A stretch of DNA of 35,174 bases from an uncultured Dorea sp. (GTDB lineage: Bacteria > Bacillota_A > Clostridia > Lachnospirales > Lachnospiraceae). A program made the translations under genes and the position numbers. Where the stretch lies: the NCBI GenBank assembly GCA_910578865.1, contig CAJTRM010000017.1, positions 1 to 35,174 on the forward strand, given 5' to 3'. Below the pieces are notes generated by a model. The model had not been told where the DNA came from and did no database searches. It saw only the letters and a program-made list of their open reading frames with translations. Positions 14,363-22,003 of the stretch are shown here, one piece after another. Numbering within the stretch: the first letter of the stretch is position 1; each line of letters begins with the position of its first letter.

Positions 14363-14971
14363 CTACTTCTCCTCTTTCAAAAGCCTTTCACCCACAGCTC
14401 CTTTCGGATGAATGACTGCAAATTGTTCTTTCGTATAATCTGTATACTGCATCAGCGCAATACAGACAGCGTCAAACACGGACACCACCGCCATGGTGCT
14501 TGCAGTAGCCAGCATATTGAATCTGCAGGGCTCCCGATCCACCTTTATCTTCAGGCAGATGTCCGCCTCCTTTGCTATCCGGGAATCCTCGTTCTCCGTC
14601 ACGCCTACAAGGACTGCCCCCTTGGCCCTGCACGCCGGGATCAGCTGCACCAGTTCCCCTGTGCCGCCCCCCTTGCTCACCAGGAATAAAATATCGTCCT
14701 TCTGAAGGACGCCAAGGCCTCCGTGTACCGCATCCGACGGTGTCAGGAAGACTGCCGGACATTCAATACAGTTCAGGGAATGCACGGCCTTTTTGGCCGC
14801 CATGGCGGATGTACCGCATCCTGCCACTACTACCTTCCCCTTCTTCTCTCCGATCAGCCTTACTACCTCCGCCACTTTTTCCATATCCACGCTCTCAAGC
14901 AGTGAATGGACAGATTCGGCCTCCATGCGGATCGTCCGTTTTAATTCATCTATGATCGCCTGCTGCTCCAT
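14363..14971 (-). CDS. SIS-domain sugar-phosphate isomerase (KpsF/GutQ-like, no CBS domains)
   Basis: This 202-residue single SIS domain has the sugar-phosphate site VVAGCGTSAMAAKKAVHSL (about 48-66), the VSKGGGTGEL loop, and a C-terminal HPKGAVGERL that matches the HPGGALG motif of arabinose-5-phosphate isomerases. It lacks the two CBS domains of full-length KdsD/KpsF and is thus a short form. Such enzymes interconvert aldose and ketose 5- or 6-phosphates. It is the first gene of the second operon, about 90 bp downstream of a palindromic promoter region. It may redirect the sugar phosphate into the pentose phosphate pathway. A 6-phospho-3-hexuloisomerase-like activity is an alternative. Confidence 0.85.
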   Translation of the reverse strand: MEQQAIIDELKRTIRMEAESVHSLLESVDMEKVAEVVRLIGEKKGKVVVAGCGTSAMAAKKAVHSLNCIECPAVFLTPSDAVHGGLGVLQKDDILFLVSKGGGTGELVQLIPACRAKGAVLVGVTENEDSRIAKEADICLKIKVDREPCRFNMLATASTMAVVSVFDAVCIALMQYTDYTKEQFAVIHPKGAVGERLLKEEK

Positions 14972-15031
14972 ACTTCCGACTCCTCCTTATTCTTTCACTT
15001 TTTTCATCAGAAAACGAAAGTGCTTTTATGC

Positions 15032-15070
15032 AAAAAATTGATGGACACTTTCTTTTATGTCCATCAATTT
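15032..15070 (-). promoter_or_regulatory. 13-bp perfect palindrome plus T-tract before the SIS operon
   Basis: On the minus strand AAATTGATGGACA and TGTCCATCAATTT (15035-15070) pair perfectly with a 10-nt loop, and the second arm runs into a T6 stretch (15032-15037). It lies downstream of the response regulator stop and is a strong intrinsic terminator for it. A candidate -10 (GATAAA, 15068-15073) overlaps its first arm, so as at the BMC promoter the element may also be an operator over the start site of the SIS operon. No sequence similarity to the BMC palindrome is evident. Confidence 0.6.
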
Positions 15071-15082
15071 ATCACATTCTGC

Positions 15083-15130
15083 ATTTTTTATAAGCGGGGG
15101 ATTTTTTAGAACAAAAAGGGATTTTTTTCA
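15083..15130 (-). promoter_or_regulatory. Degenerate AraC-type site upstream of the SIS operon
   Basis: The plus strand reads TTTTTAGAACAAA at 15103-15115, matching 10 of 13 bases of the element before the BMC promoter, and it lies about 30 bp from the candidate -10, as at the other two promoters. Further ATTTTTT runs at 15083 and 15121 repeat at 18-20 bp. The AT-rich context makes chance matches easier, so this copy is weaker evidence than the other two. Confidence 0.35.
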
Positions 15131-16744
15131 CTTCTCATCCGCTTTGCGGAACTGAGACGGAGTCTTACCCATATGCTTAACAAAAATTTCCCGGAAATAG
15201 CGGGCATCCTTATACCCCACAGCCTCCGCAATCTCATTTACGGTAAGGCTCGTAGATTCCAGCAGCTCCATTGCCTTTTTTAATCGGACTCCTGTAATAT
15301 AGTCAATAAATTTCAGATTCATTTCTTTTTTAAACAACTGACTTAAATAGCTCGGGTTCAGGTAAAACTTTCCGGCAATGCTGCTTAAACTAATGTCCTT
15401 ACTGTAATGCATATCCACATATTCACGAATCTCCTCGATCAGCACTTTTCCGGATCCTTTTTTACGTTCATCAAACTGTGTGCTGATGGATGTGATGCAC
15501 TCTGCCAGAAATTTCTCAAGCTCCAGAAGTTCTACGCCCCTCTGCATCTTTTCCTCCGTCTGCTCAAGCATCTCCACCGCAAGATCTGTGTATTTCCCCT
15601 TCTCCTGCAAAAGCTTTACCAGCAGCATATAAAGGTCAAAGCAGATGGTCCGGATACTCGTATAGTTCATGCCCTTCTGACGGCAGTTTTCAAACACCTT
15701 CGCAATAAACTTCCGGATGCCCTCTTCATTCTGGGATCTCACATAGCCCTCCAGTACATTCTTGTCCAGTTCATTCAGAAACTGCAGCTCAAACTTCTGT
15801 TTTTCCTTGCCCTGAAACAGCTCCACCGGTTTATCCCCCAGCATCATGCCCACGATGGCGCTCTCTGCGGCCTGAGTATAGCTGACGCAGATGTCCTCTG
15901 TCCTGGACACCTCGAGCCCTATGCCGGCATAGCTTTTTATTTTGTATATGTTCTGCAGCAGATCTGTAAGATGTTTCGTCTTCTCATAGATAAAATGGGT
16001 TGCCAGCACTGTATCGGTATTCAGGATGGCGATAAACTGGTTCTCATTTTTCTCATGGGCAAATACCTGACATCCGCAATTCATAAATACCTCATTCATA
16101 ATATTGCAGACAGCAAACTGTAAAACATATAAGCCGGACACATCCTGGAATTCCGGAACCTCCCGGAAATTCTGGGCCACCAGTGAAATCACCCGGAAAT
16201 GAGAGTAGGAAAAGCTTACCTCGATCCGCTCCAGGTCTTTAAGCAGCTCCACAGTATCTATGACAGAGTCTACCCGGATCAGCTCTGTCAGATACCGGTT
16301 CTTTTTTAAGAACCTGCCTTCCTCTGCCTGCGCCCGGACAATGCTTTCATTTTTTATGGTAGAGTCTTTTTGTTCCAGCTCACCGATGATCCGTTCTGTG
16401 ATCTCCTGAAACTCTTTATTGTCAATCGGCTTTAACAGATAATCCTTGACGTGCAGCCTGAGCGCCTCCTTGGCGTACTCAAAGCTCGTATAGCCGCTGA
16501 CTACCACAAACTGAATGTTGGAATGATACTGCCTTGCCCTTTTGATAAATTCCAGTCCGTCCAGCATGGGCATCCGGATATCCACGAATACAAGGTCTAC
16601 CGGGTGGCTCTGAATATAGTGGAGCGCTTCTATGGCATTTTCCTGGGGCGGCGCTATCTCAATGTCGGGGAAGAATCTCCCGAGTTTCCTGCAGATACCC
16701 TTTCGGATAATCTCTTCGTCATCTACTACTAACGCAACATACAT
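15128..16744 (-). CDS. Response regulator with AraC-type DNA-binding domain (YesN family)
   Basis: This 538-residue protein has an N-terminal receiver domain (1-125) with acidic residues D8-D9, phospho-acceptor D55 (VFVDIRMP) and the conserved lysine in LLKPID (about 105), a long middle region (130-425), and a C-terminal pair of AraC helix-turn-helices (about 430-538, ending in GYKDARYFREIFVKHMGKTPSQFRK). It is paired with the sensor kinase gene 12 nt upstream. In clostridia such pairs typically activate transport and catabolic operons for a sugar. Direct repeats resembling AraC sites precede the importer and BMC operons, which makes them likely targets. Confidence 0.95.
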   Translation of the reverse strand: MYVALVVDDEEIIRKGICRKLGRFFPDIEIAPPQENAIEALHYIQSHPVDLVFVDIRMPMLDGLEFIKRARQYHSNIQFVVVSGYTSFEYAKEALRLHVKDYLLKPIDNKEFQEITERIIGELEQKDSTIKNESIVRAQAEEGRFLKKNRYLTELIRVDSVIDTVELLKDLERIEVSFSYSHFRVISLVAQNFREVPEFQDVSGLYVLQFAVCNIMNEVFMNCGCQVFAHEKNENQFIAILNTDTVLATHFIYEKTKHLTDLLQNIYKIKSYAGIGLEVSRTEDICVSYTQAAESAIVGMMLGDKPVELFQGKEKQKFELQFLNELDKNVLEGYVRSQNEEGIRKFIAKVFENCRQKGMNYTSIRTICFDLYMLLVKLLQEKGKYTDLAVEMLEQTEEKMQRGVELLELEKFLAECITSISTQFDERKKGSGKVLIEEIREYVDMHYSKDISLSSIAGKFYLNPSYLSQLFKKEMNLKFIDYITGVRLKKAMELLESTSLTVNEIAEAVGYKDARYFREIFVKHMGKTPSQFRKADEK

Positions 16745-16756
16745 CTTCTTTCCCTC

Positions 16757-18562
16757 CTATTCGTTCTTTACGGGCAGTTTTAACCGTACACATGTCCCGG
16801 TCCCTTCCTCGCTTTCAATAGTAATTCCGTACTCTTTTCCAAAATACAGCTTGATCCGGGCATTCGTATTCTCAAGCCCGATACTGCGCCCGTCTCCGTA
16901 ATCCTCCTCATGTACCATCTTCTTTTCTGAGCTTTTCCGGAGACATTCATTCAGCTCTCTTAATTTGCATTCTTCAATTCCGTTGCCATTGTCTTTCACC
17001 TCGGCATACAGGCAGTTTTCCTCCTGATACACTTTGATCTGTACCTTACATTTCCCCAGCACATTCTCTATCCCGTGCACCACCGCATTTTCCACCAGCG
17101 GCTGTATCAGAAGCTTTACAATATACAAACTCTCGCAGGTCGGATCCACATCGTACTCCACCTCCAGTTTATTGCCGAACCTCAGCTGCTGGATCAGCAT
17201 ATAATTTCTGATGTGGACAATCTCTTCCCTGAGCTGTACAAATTCCCGCCCGCGGTTAATGGAATACCGAAAGATCTTCGAGAGCGCCTGGCAGGCGTCG
17301 CTGATCTCCTGTACGCCCTCCTCTTCTGCCATCATATCAATGGTCTGCAGGGTATTGTATAAAAAATGAGGGTTGATCTGTGCCTGCAGAGCGTTTAACT
17401 CCGCCTCTTTCTGATAAATGCCGGACTGGTACACATTTTCAATCAATTCCTTTGTCCGCCCCACCATCCTGTCAAATGCATGGGTCAGACGCCCGATCTC
17501 ATCCTGGGACTCTGCCCGGATGTCCACATCGAAGTCCCCTTCCTCCACCCGGTGCATTTGTTCCTGAAGCCTGGATACCGGCTCGCTGATATTCCTGCTC
17601 AGGTTTCTGGCGAAAGACACTGACAATACAAGGCAAAAGACTGTTACTGCCGCAAGGAACAACCGGAGCCGGTTCACACTGTCCATAATATAATGATTCT
17701 CCACAATACAGAGAATACTCCACCCTGTTACCTTGGAAGTGTCAAATACAAGATAGCCTTTCCCTCCTTCCGCCTCAATATACCCGTCCCCCATAGAGAG
17801 CAGCTGGCTCACCTGGGGCTCCCGGTACTGGGTCCCGATATAATTAGAATCCGGGTAATAGACAATCTTCTTATTATTGTCAATGATCAATGCCTGCTGG
17901 TAGCTGTTGCTGTTGATCCTCTGAAGCACACTCCCCAGAATATCGCTGTTCATATCCACGATCATGCAGCCGATCTCTTTCCCCGTCGCAGGATCATTGA
18001 TCTTTTTCACAATGGAAAACAGCTTCTGCACCTCACCGGTGCTGATGTAGGAATTCACGTCATAGCCCGAAAGGATCATGGTGTTTTTCCCGCTTATCTT
18101 CATATCCTCAAACCATGTAGTCCTCGTAAAATCATAATTCTCTATCAGACTTAATTTATTTTTGTGTGCCGTATAGATGCTCCCGTTATAAGAACAGATA
18201 AAAACAGCCTCCACTGAAAATGCCGTGGAAAAGAATTTGTCCATAATCCCTTTTACCGCCCTGTCATTCCGGTAGTATTCCGCCTCTGTTTCCGGCCGTT
18301 CCTCCTGGAGGATCGAGCAGACCGTCTCGTCCGAACACACCTGGGTAGAGATATTCAGGACACCCCTGATCTCATTGTCAATATTTTCCCCCATCTGCCT
18401 CGTGGTTTCCTGTATAGAATCCAGCATCTGCGTCCGGATCGATGTCTCGCTGACCGTCATACTGAAATAAACAATCAGCATCATAATCACAAGGATCACG
18501 GACAAAAAGGCCAAAAACAATTTATTCTGCATCCTCAGATCTTTAAATTTAACTACTTTCAT
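16757..18562 (-). CDS. Sensor histidine kinase (YesM family)
   Basis: This 601-residue membrane protein has one N-terminal membrane helix (about 14-34), an extracellular sensing domain of about 260 residues that looks Cache-like, a second helix (about 299-317), HAMP (320-372), the phospho-acceptor H399 in INPHFLYNTLQ, and a C-terminal HATPase domain with LVENAVVHG (N box), DNGNGI and GIGLENT-like GRSIGLENTNARIKL. It phosphorylates the response regulator encoded downstream. It is divergently transcribed from two anchored sugar-binding proteins that could present the ligand to its extracellular domain, as XylFII does for LytS in Clostridium beijerinckii. Confidence 0.95.
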   Translation of the reverse strand: MKVVKFKDLRMQNKLFLAFLSVILVIMMLIVYFSMTVSETSIRTQMLDSIQETTRQMGENIDNEIRGVLNISTQVCSDETVCSILQEERPETEAEYYRNDRAVKGIMDKFFSTAFSVEAVFICSYNGSIYTAHKNKLSLIENYDFTRTTWFEDMKISGKNTMILSGYDVNSYISTGEVQKLFSIVKKINDPATGKEIGCMIVDMNSDILGSVLQRINSNSYQQALIIDNNKKIVYYPDSNYIGTQYREPQVSQLLSMGDGYIEAEGGKGYLVFDTSKVTGWSILCIVENHYIMDSVNRLRLFLAAVTVFCLVLSVSFARNLSRNISEPVSRLQEQMHRVEEGDFDVDIRAESQDEIGRLTHAFDRMVGRTKELIENVYQSGIYQKEAELNALQAQINPHFLYNTLQTIDMMAEEEGVQEISDACQALSKIFRYSINRGREFVQLREEIVHIRNYMLIQQLRFGNKLEVEYDVDPTCESLYIVKLLIQPLVENAVVHGIENVLGKCKVQIKVYQEENCLYAEVKDNGNGIEECKLRELNECLRKSSEKKMVHEEDYGDGRSIGLENTNARIKLYFGKEYGITIESEEGTGTCVRLKLPVKNE

Positions 18563-18596
18563 ATCATTCTCCTGTACATTCCCCTAAGAAAGCATC

Positions 18597-18629
18597 TTGA
18601 AAATTCAATACATTTAATATATGATTATA
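18597..18629. promoter_or_regulatory. Divergent promoter region between sensor kinase and binding-protein genes
   Basis: On the plus strand TTGAAA (18597-18602) and TATGAT (18620-18625) are 17 bp apart, a good sigma-A promoter for the binding-protein pair. On the minus strand TATAAT (18624-18629) is a candidate -10 for the kinase, with a weak TTTTAA -35 17 bp upstream. The two -10 boxes overlap, so expression in the two directions may compete. Confidence 0.6.
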
Positions 18630-18665
18630 CTATCATTTTAACATGTTTAAAAACTGGAGTTTAAT

Positions 18666-19922
18666 ATGCATAAAAAATTTTTTATAAAAATATTATTAAT
18701 TTTATTGGGTGCAGGAGCCATAATACTTCTGGCAGTCTCCTACACGACCTTTTTACCGCAGCCCGCTACTGCCAAAGATGCCAAATCCATCACGATCCTC
18801 ACCTATAAAAACATCCCTCTGTCTACGCTGGACGGATTTCACACTAAGTATCCTGACTACAAGGTAAACATTGAACGATATTCCAAGCTCAATTACCTGT
18901 CTTTCCTGGATACTAAACTGAATCAGGAAAATTCCATTGACATTATCGAACTTCCGGCAGCATCCTATTCCGACTACATCAGTCAGGATAAGCTTTTGCC
19001 CGTTACTTCTCTTGGCCTTTTTGCAAGAATCAATTCCTCTGCCCTTAAATATCTGAAAAATACATCCAACTCTACTTATTATTATGGTGTCCCATATCAA
19101 AGTAATTATTTGGGAGTTTGGTATAACGTATCTCTTTTTGAAAAATACAACTTAGACCCGCCTGACAATCTGGAACATTTTTTGACTGCATGCAGAGTTC
19201 TTGCGGAAAACAAAATTTCTCCTCTTGCAGTAGGCTTGTCTGATGACGATGCAGCAAACAACCTGCTCACTCTTCTCACCGCCGAAACCTTTTCCTCCGT
19301 GGATACTCCGGTAAATGCATCCAATGGTTTTTCAGGGATTGAAGCCCCCGCCTGCCTTTCTGCCCTTCAGATCTGCTACGATATGCTCGGAAACGGTTAT
19401 CTTCCCGAGGCATGCCTGCAGATGACGGACGAACAGGCATTCCAGGCATTTCTCCACTCTTCCTACGCCATGGTGGTGTCTCCGGAAAACAGCATTTCCA
19501 TGATTGACGAGGCCATACTAAACCAGATTGACATTAATGTCTGCGGATTTTTCGTGGAGGGAGGAGATACTCCTGCGGTCATCGGCACTCCGGTAGACTC
19601 CGTCCTGTCCATCAATATGAAAAGTGCAAATGTTGAGATCTGTAAAACATTTCTGGACTACTATACCCAATACGACACTGTATTCCAGTACATCAATGAC
19701 ACAAGGACTATGACGACCATACAGAATTATTCTATCAACCCCACACTGACTTCCGCATGGAACCGTATAAAATCCCAGAACTACTATGATCCGGCAGAGC
19801 ATTTTTACCTGTCTCCGTTCCTCTGCGATGCAGACACCTATGCTCTTCCCCGGGAGCTCTTTTATAACCTGATTACCCCTCAGGAATTTGTAGACACTCT
19901 GCAGCGTTACAATAACAAATAA
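18666..19922 (+). CDS. Membrane-anchored extracellular solute-binding protein (family 1)
   Basis: This 418-residue protein has the layout of family 1 sugar-binding proteins. Residues 7-30 form a hydrophobic segment (IKILLILLGAGAIILLAVSYTTFL) without a lipobox cysteine, so it is probably an uncleaved anchor rather than a lipoprotein signal. The ligand-binding fold covers about 40-415, with SITILTYKN, GVPYQSNYLGVWYN and the typical AMVVSPENSIS. No permease or ATPase genes of the family 1 class are nearby. The gene is divergent from the sensor kinase and 9 nt upstream of a second anchored binding protein, which suggests a sensing role rather than transport. A GGAG site precedes the ATG. Confidence 0.85.
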   Translation: MHKKFFIKILLILLGAGAIILLAVSYTTFLPQPATAKDAKSITILTYKNIPLSTLDGFHTKYPDYKVNIERYSKLNYLSFLDTKLNQENSIDIIELPAASYSDYISQDKLLPVTSLGLFARINSSALKYLKNTSNSTYYYGVPYQSNYLGVWYNVSLFEKYNLDPPDNLEHFLTACRVLAENKISPLAVGLSDDDAANNLLTLLTAETFSSVDTPVNASNGFSGIEAPACLSALQICYDMLGNGYLPEACLQMTDEQAFQAFLHSSYAMVVSPENSISMIDEAILNQIDINVCGFFVEGGDTPAVIGTPVDSVLSINMKSANVEICKTFLDYYTQYDTVFQYINDTRTMTTIQNYSINPTLTSAWNRIKSQNYYDPAEHFYLSPFLCDADTYALPRELFYNLITPQEFVDTLQRYNNK

Positions 19923-19931
19923 GGAGGCCTT

Positions 19932-20942
19932 ATGAAAAACAAACTCTTACTTCCCTTTATCATTTCCGTCTGTCTGGTCGTCCTGCTTGCCGGGGCGCTG
20001 TTGTTTCCTCATTTTTCCCAGGAGGCCACTCCGAACCCGGAGACGGTCACCGGAAAGGAAGAATACATCTGGGTCGCAACTATGACCGGCCACAGCATGT
20101 TCCAGGAAAATGATGTCACGGCTTTCCAGCAGTTCGGAAGAGACAAGCAGGTGACGGCCACGGTTATGGGCCCGGAGGAATACGATATCCCCGGCCAGAT
20201 CAAAGCACTGGAGGACGCCATTGCCCGCAAACCGGCAGGAATCCTGGTCCTTGGCATGGAGCAGAGCCTCGCACCTACCATCGACAAAGCTATACGGCTC
20301 GGCATTCCCGTGATCACCGTGGATTCCGACGTCTCCACCTCAAACCGGATCGCATACGTAGGGTCCGACTGGTACGAAATCGGCGTTACCCAGGCAGAAT
20401 CCATGGTCAAGCTGATCGGCGGCAAAGGAAAAATTGCAATTATGGGCATCGGCAGCGCCGATACGACAGACGCCGCCTTTCGCGGATATCATTCTGTCAT
20501 CGATAATTATCCGGACATCACCATCGTAGGAGAATACGATGACATGGCAAATTATGACGAGGCAGAGCGCCTGACGAAAATGATCGTAGAAGCACACCCT
20601 GATATCGTCGGCCTCTCCGGCTTCAACTCCAACAGCGCCGTCGGCATCACCAACGGGCTGCGGAAAACTTCCACAGACCATGACATTAAGGTCACCGCCA
20701 TGGATATCGAACCGGAAAACCTGGCTTTAATCGAATCCGATGAAGTAGATGTGATCATCGGGCAGAAACGTTCTGTATTTACTTACTACGCCGCCTGCCT
20801 CCTGTACGATATCAACCATTCCTCTGTCAAAATAAATAACCTTGCCGATGGGGTAACTCATATGATCCCCGACACAATTTCTACCGGTGTCATAACCGTA
20901 ACTAAGGACAATCTGTACACTTACTTCCCTGAAATGAGATAA
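19932..20942 (+). CDS. Membrane-anchored ribose/xylose-type periplasmic-binding protein
   Basis: This 336-residue protein has a type I (LacI/RbsB-like) binding fold: IWVATMTGHSMFQE, a glycine-rich PAGILVLGMEQ strand, GIPVITVDSDVSTSNRIAYVGSDWYEIG and a domain 2 region VGLSGFNSNSAVG. Residues 7-26 form a hydrophobic anchor. The only cysteine there, C14, is not in a good lipobox (ISVC), so it is probably tethered by the helix. AGGAGG lies just before the ATG. It is cotranscribed with the family 1 binding protein and followed by a strong terminator. It probably acts with the two-component system as a ligand sensor. It is distinct from the lipoprotein at 24702-25745 that belongs to the importer. 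Confidence 0.85.
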   Translation: MKNKLLLPFIISVCLVVLLAGALLFPHFSQEATPNPETVTGKEEYIWVATMTGHSMFQENDVTAFQQFGRDKQVTATVMGPEEYDIPGQIKALEDAIARKPAGILVLGMEQSLAPTIDKAIRLGIPVITVDSDVSTSNRIAYVGSDWYEIGVTQAESMVKLIGGKGKIAIMGIGSADTTDAAFRGYHSVIDNYPDITIVGEYDDMANYDEAERLTKMIVEAHPDIVGLSGFNSNSAVGITNGLRKTSTDHDIKVTAMDIEPENLALIESDEVDVIIGQKRSVFTYYAACLLYDINHSSVKINNLADGVTHMIPDTISTGVITVTKDNLYTYFPEMR

Positions 20943-20968
20943 AAAATTGCCCCTGTGACATGCAATTG

Positions 20969-21007
20969 GGGACGTAGCAAAATTGAATTTTACTACGTCC
21001 CTTTTTT
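20969..21007 (+). terminator. Intrinsic terminator; palindrome possibly also a dispersed repeat
   Basis: GGGACGTAG (20969-20977) pairs with CTACGTCCC (20993-21001), with an inner AAAATT/AATTTT stem and one mismatch, then T6 (21002-21007). It ends the plus-strand binding-protein operon and lies just after the convergent ABC permease. On the minus strand a weak second hairpin with a T6 tail is formed further along (20941-20970). The sequence resembles dispersed palindromic repeats seen in clostridial genomes, but this cannot be tested with one copy. Confidence 0.75.
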
Positions 21008-21008
21008 A

Positions 21009-22001
21009 CTATCCACTTACCAGATTCTCGTTGCGTATATTTCTTGCCTCGGCCTTCGCCATATAACGTGCCCGGACACTGTCCAGGAACACCGCTATAA
21101 AGATAATCCCTGCAGAAATCAGCGGCTGAATATACATATCCACCTGCATATATACAAGCCCGGACTGGATCATCTGAATCATTACTGCCCCCAGGACGGT
21201 CCCCGACACCTTGCCGCTTCCTCCGGCAAGGCTGGTTCCTCCCAGAACCGCCGCCGCAATGGCATTGAATTCTTCTCCCTTTCCGAACGCCGCATTTACA
21301 ATTCCGATCTGCGCCACCGATATGATACCGCCTACTCCGGCCAGCAGTGCACAAAGCATATAAATCGTAAATAATATCTTTTTATTGTTAATACCGGCTT
21401 TTCTTGCTTCCTCCGGATCGTTCCCCACCGCGTAAATCTGACGGCCAAGCTGTGTCTTTGACAGGAATATTGCAGCCAGCACCGCAATCAGCAGAAACAG
21501 TACAATTGCCATCGGAATTCCCAGAACCTTCTGTGACCCCAGGGATGTAATAGTTTTCGGCAGGTTTACCGACTCAGAATGTGTCATCCACGTTCCGACC
21601 GCGCGCCCTGCTGTCATTGTTCCGAGGGTTGTAACGAACGGGAGGATATCAAGCTTAATAATACAAAATGCATTGATGAGCCCCACCAAAAGGGCAACTC
21701 CGATCCCTCCCAGAACTCCGACTACCGTCGGCACATGAAAATTAGCGATTAGCAGCCCGGTGGACGCAGACGCAAGATACATGACCGAGCCTACGGAGAG
21801 GTCGATCCCCGCCGTCAGCAGTACAAACATAATCCCGATGCCTATGATCCCCACATATGAGGAATTCAAAATAATATTGCTGAAGGATGCCATACTAAGA
21901 AACTTCGGTGAAAAGATGCCGAATATTACAAACACCAATACAAACAAAAGTACCGGAATATTCTTAAGTAAAAGCTTGCTGATATCTTCTCTGGTCTTCA
22001 T
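21009..22001 (-). CDS. ABC sugar transporter permease, copy 2 (RbsC/XylH family)
   Basis: This 330-residue polytopic membrane protein has about 8-10 predicted helices and the family signature GIDLSVGSVMYLAS (about 67-80). The C-terminal half contains the typical AAAVLGGTSLAGGSGKVSGTVLGA motif. It is the last gene of the importer operon, 2 nt after the ATPase stop with AGGAGGAAGAATAATT before its ATG. Together with the permease at 23526-24626 it would form a heterodimeric channel, as in transporters such as YtfT/YjfF. The substrate is probably the sugar consumed by the flanking catabolic genes. Confidence 0.93.
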   Translation of the reverse strand: MKTREDISKLLLKNIPVLLFVLVFVIFGIFSPKFLSMASFSNIILNSSYVGIIGIGIMFVLLTAGIDLSVGSVMYLASASTGLLIANFHVPTVVGVLGGIGVALLVGLINAFCIIKLDILPFVTTLGTMTAGRAVGTWMTHSESVNLPKTITSLGSQKVLGIPMAIVLFLLIAVLAAIFLSKTQLGRQIYAVGNDPEEARKAGINNKKILFTIYMLCALLAGVGGIISVAQIGIVNAAFGKGEEFNAIAAAVLGGTSLAGGSGKVSGTVLGAVMIQMIQSGLVYMQVDMYIQPLISAGIIFIAVFLDSVRARYMAKAEARNIRNENLVSG

Positions 22002-22003
22002 AA

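Noticed and set aside
15001..15034. Possible catabolite-response (cre) site near GAAAACGAAAG
   Set aside because: It matches the cre consensus too poorly at both ends to be supported.
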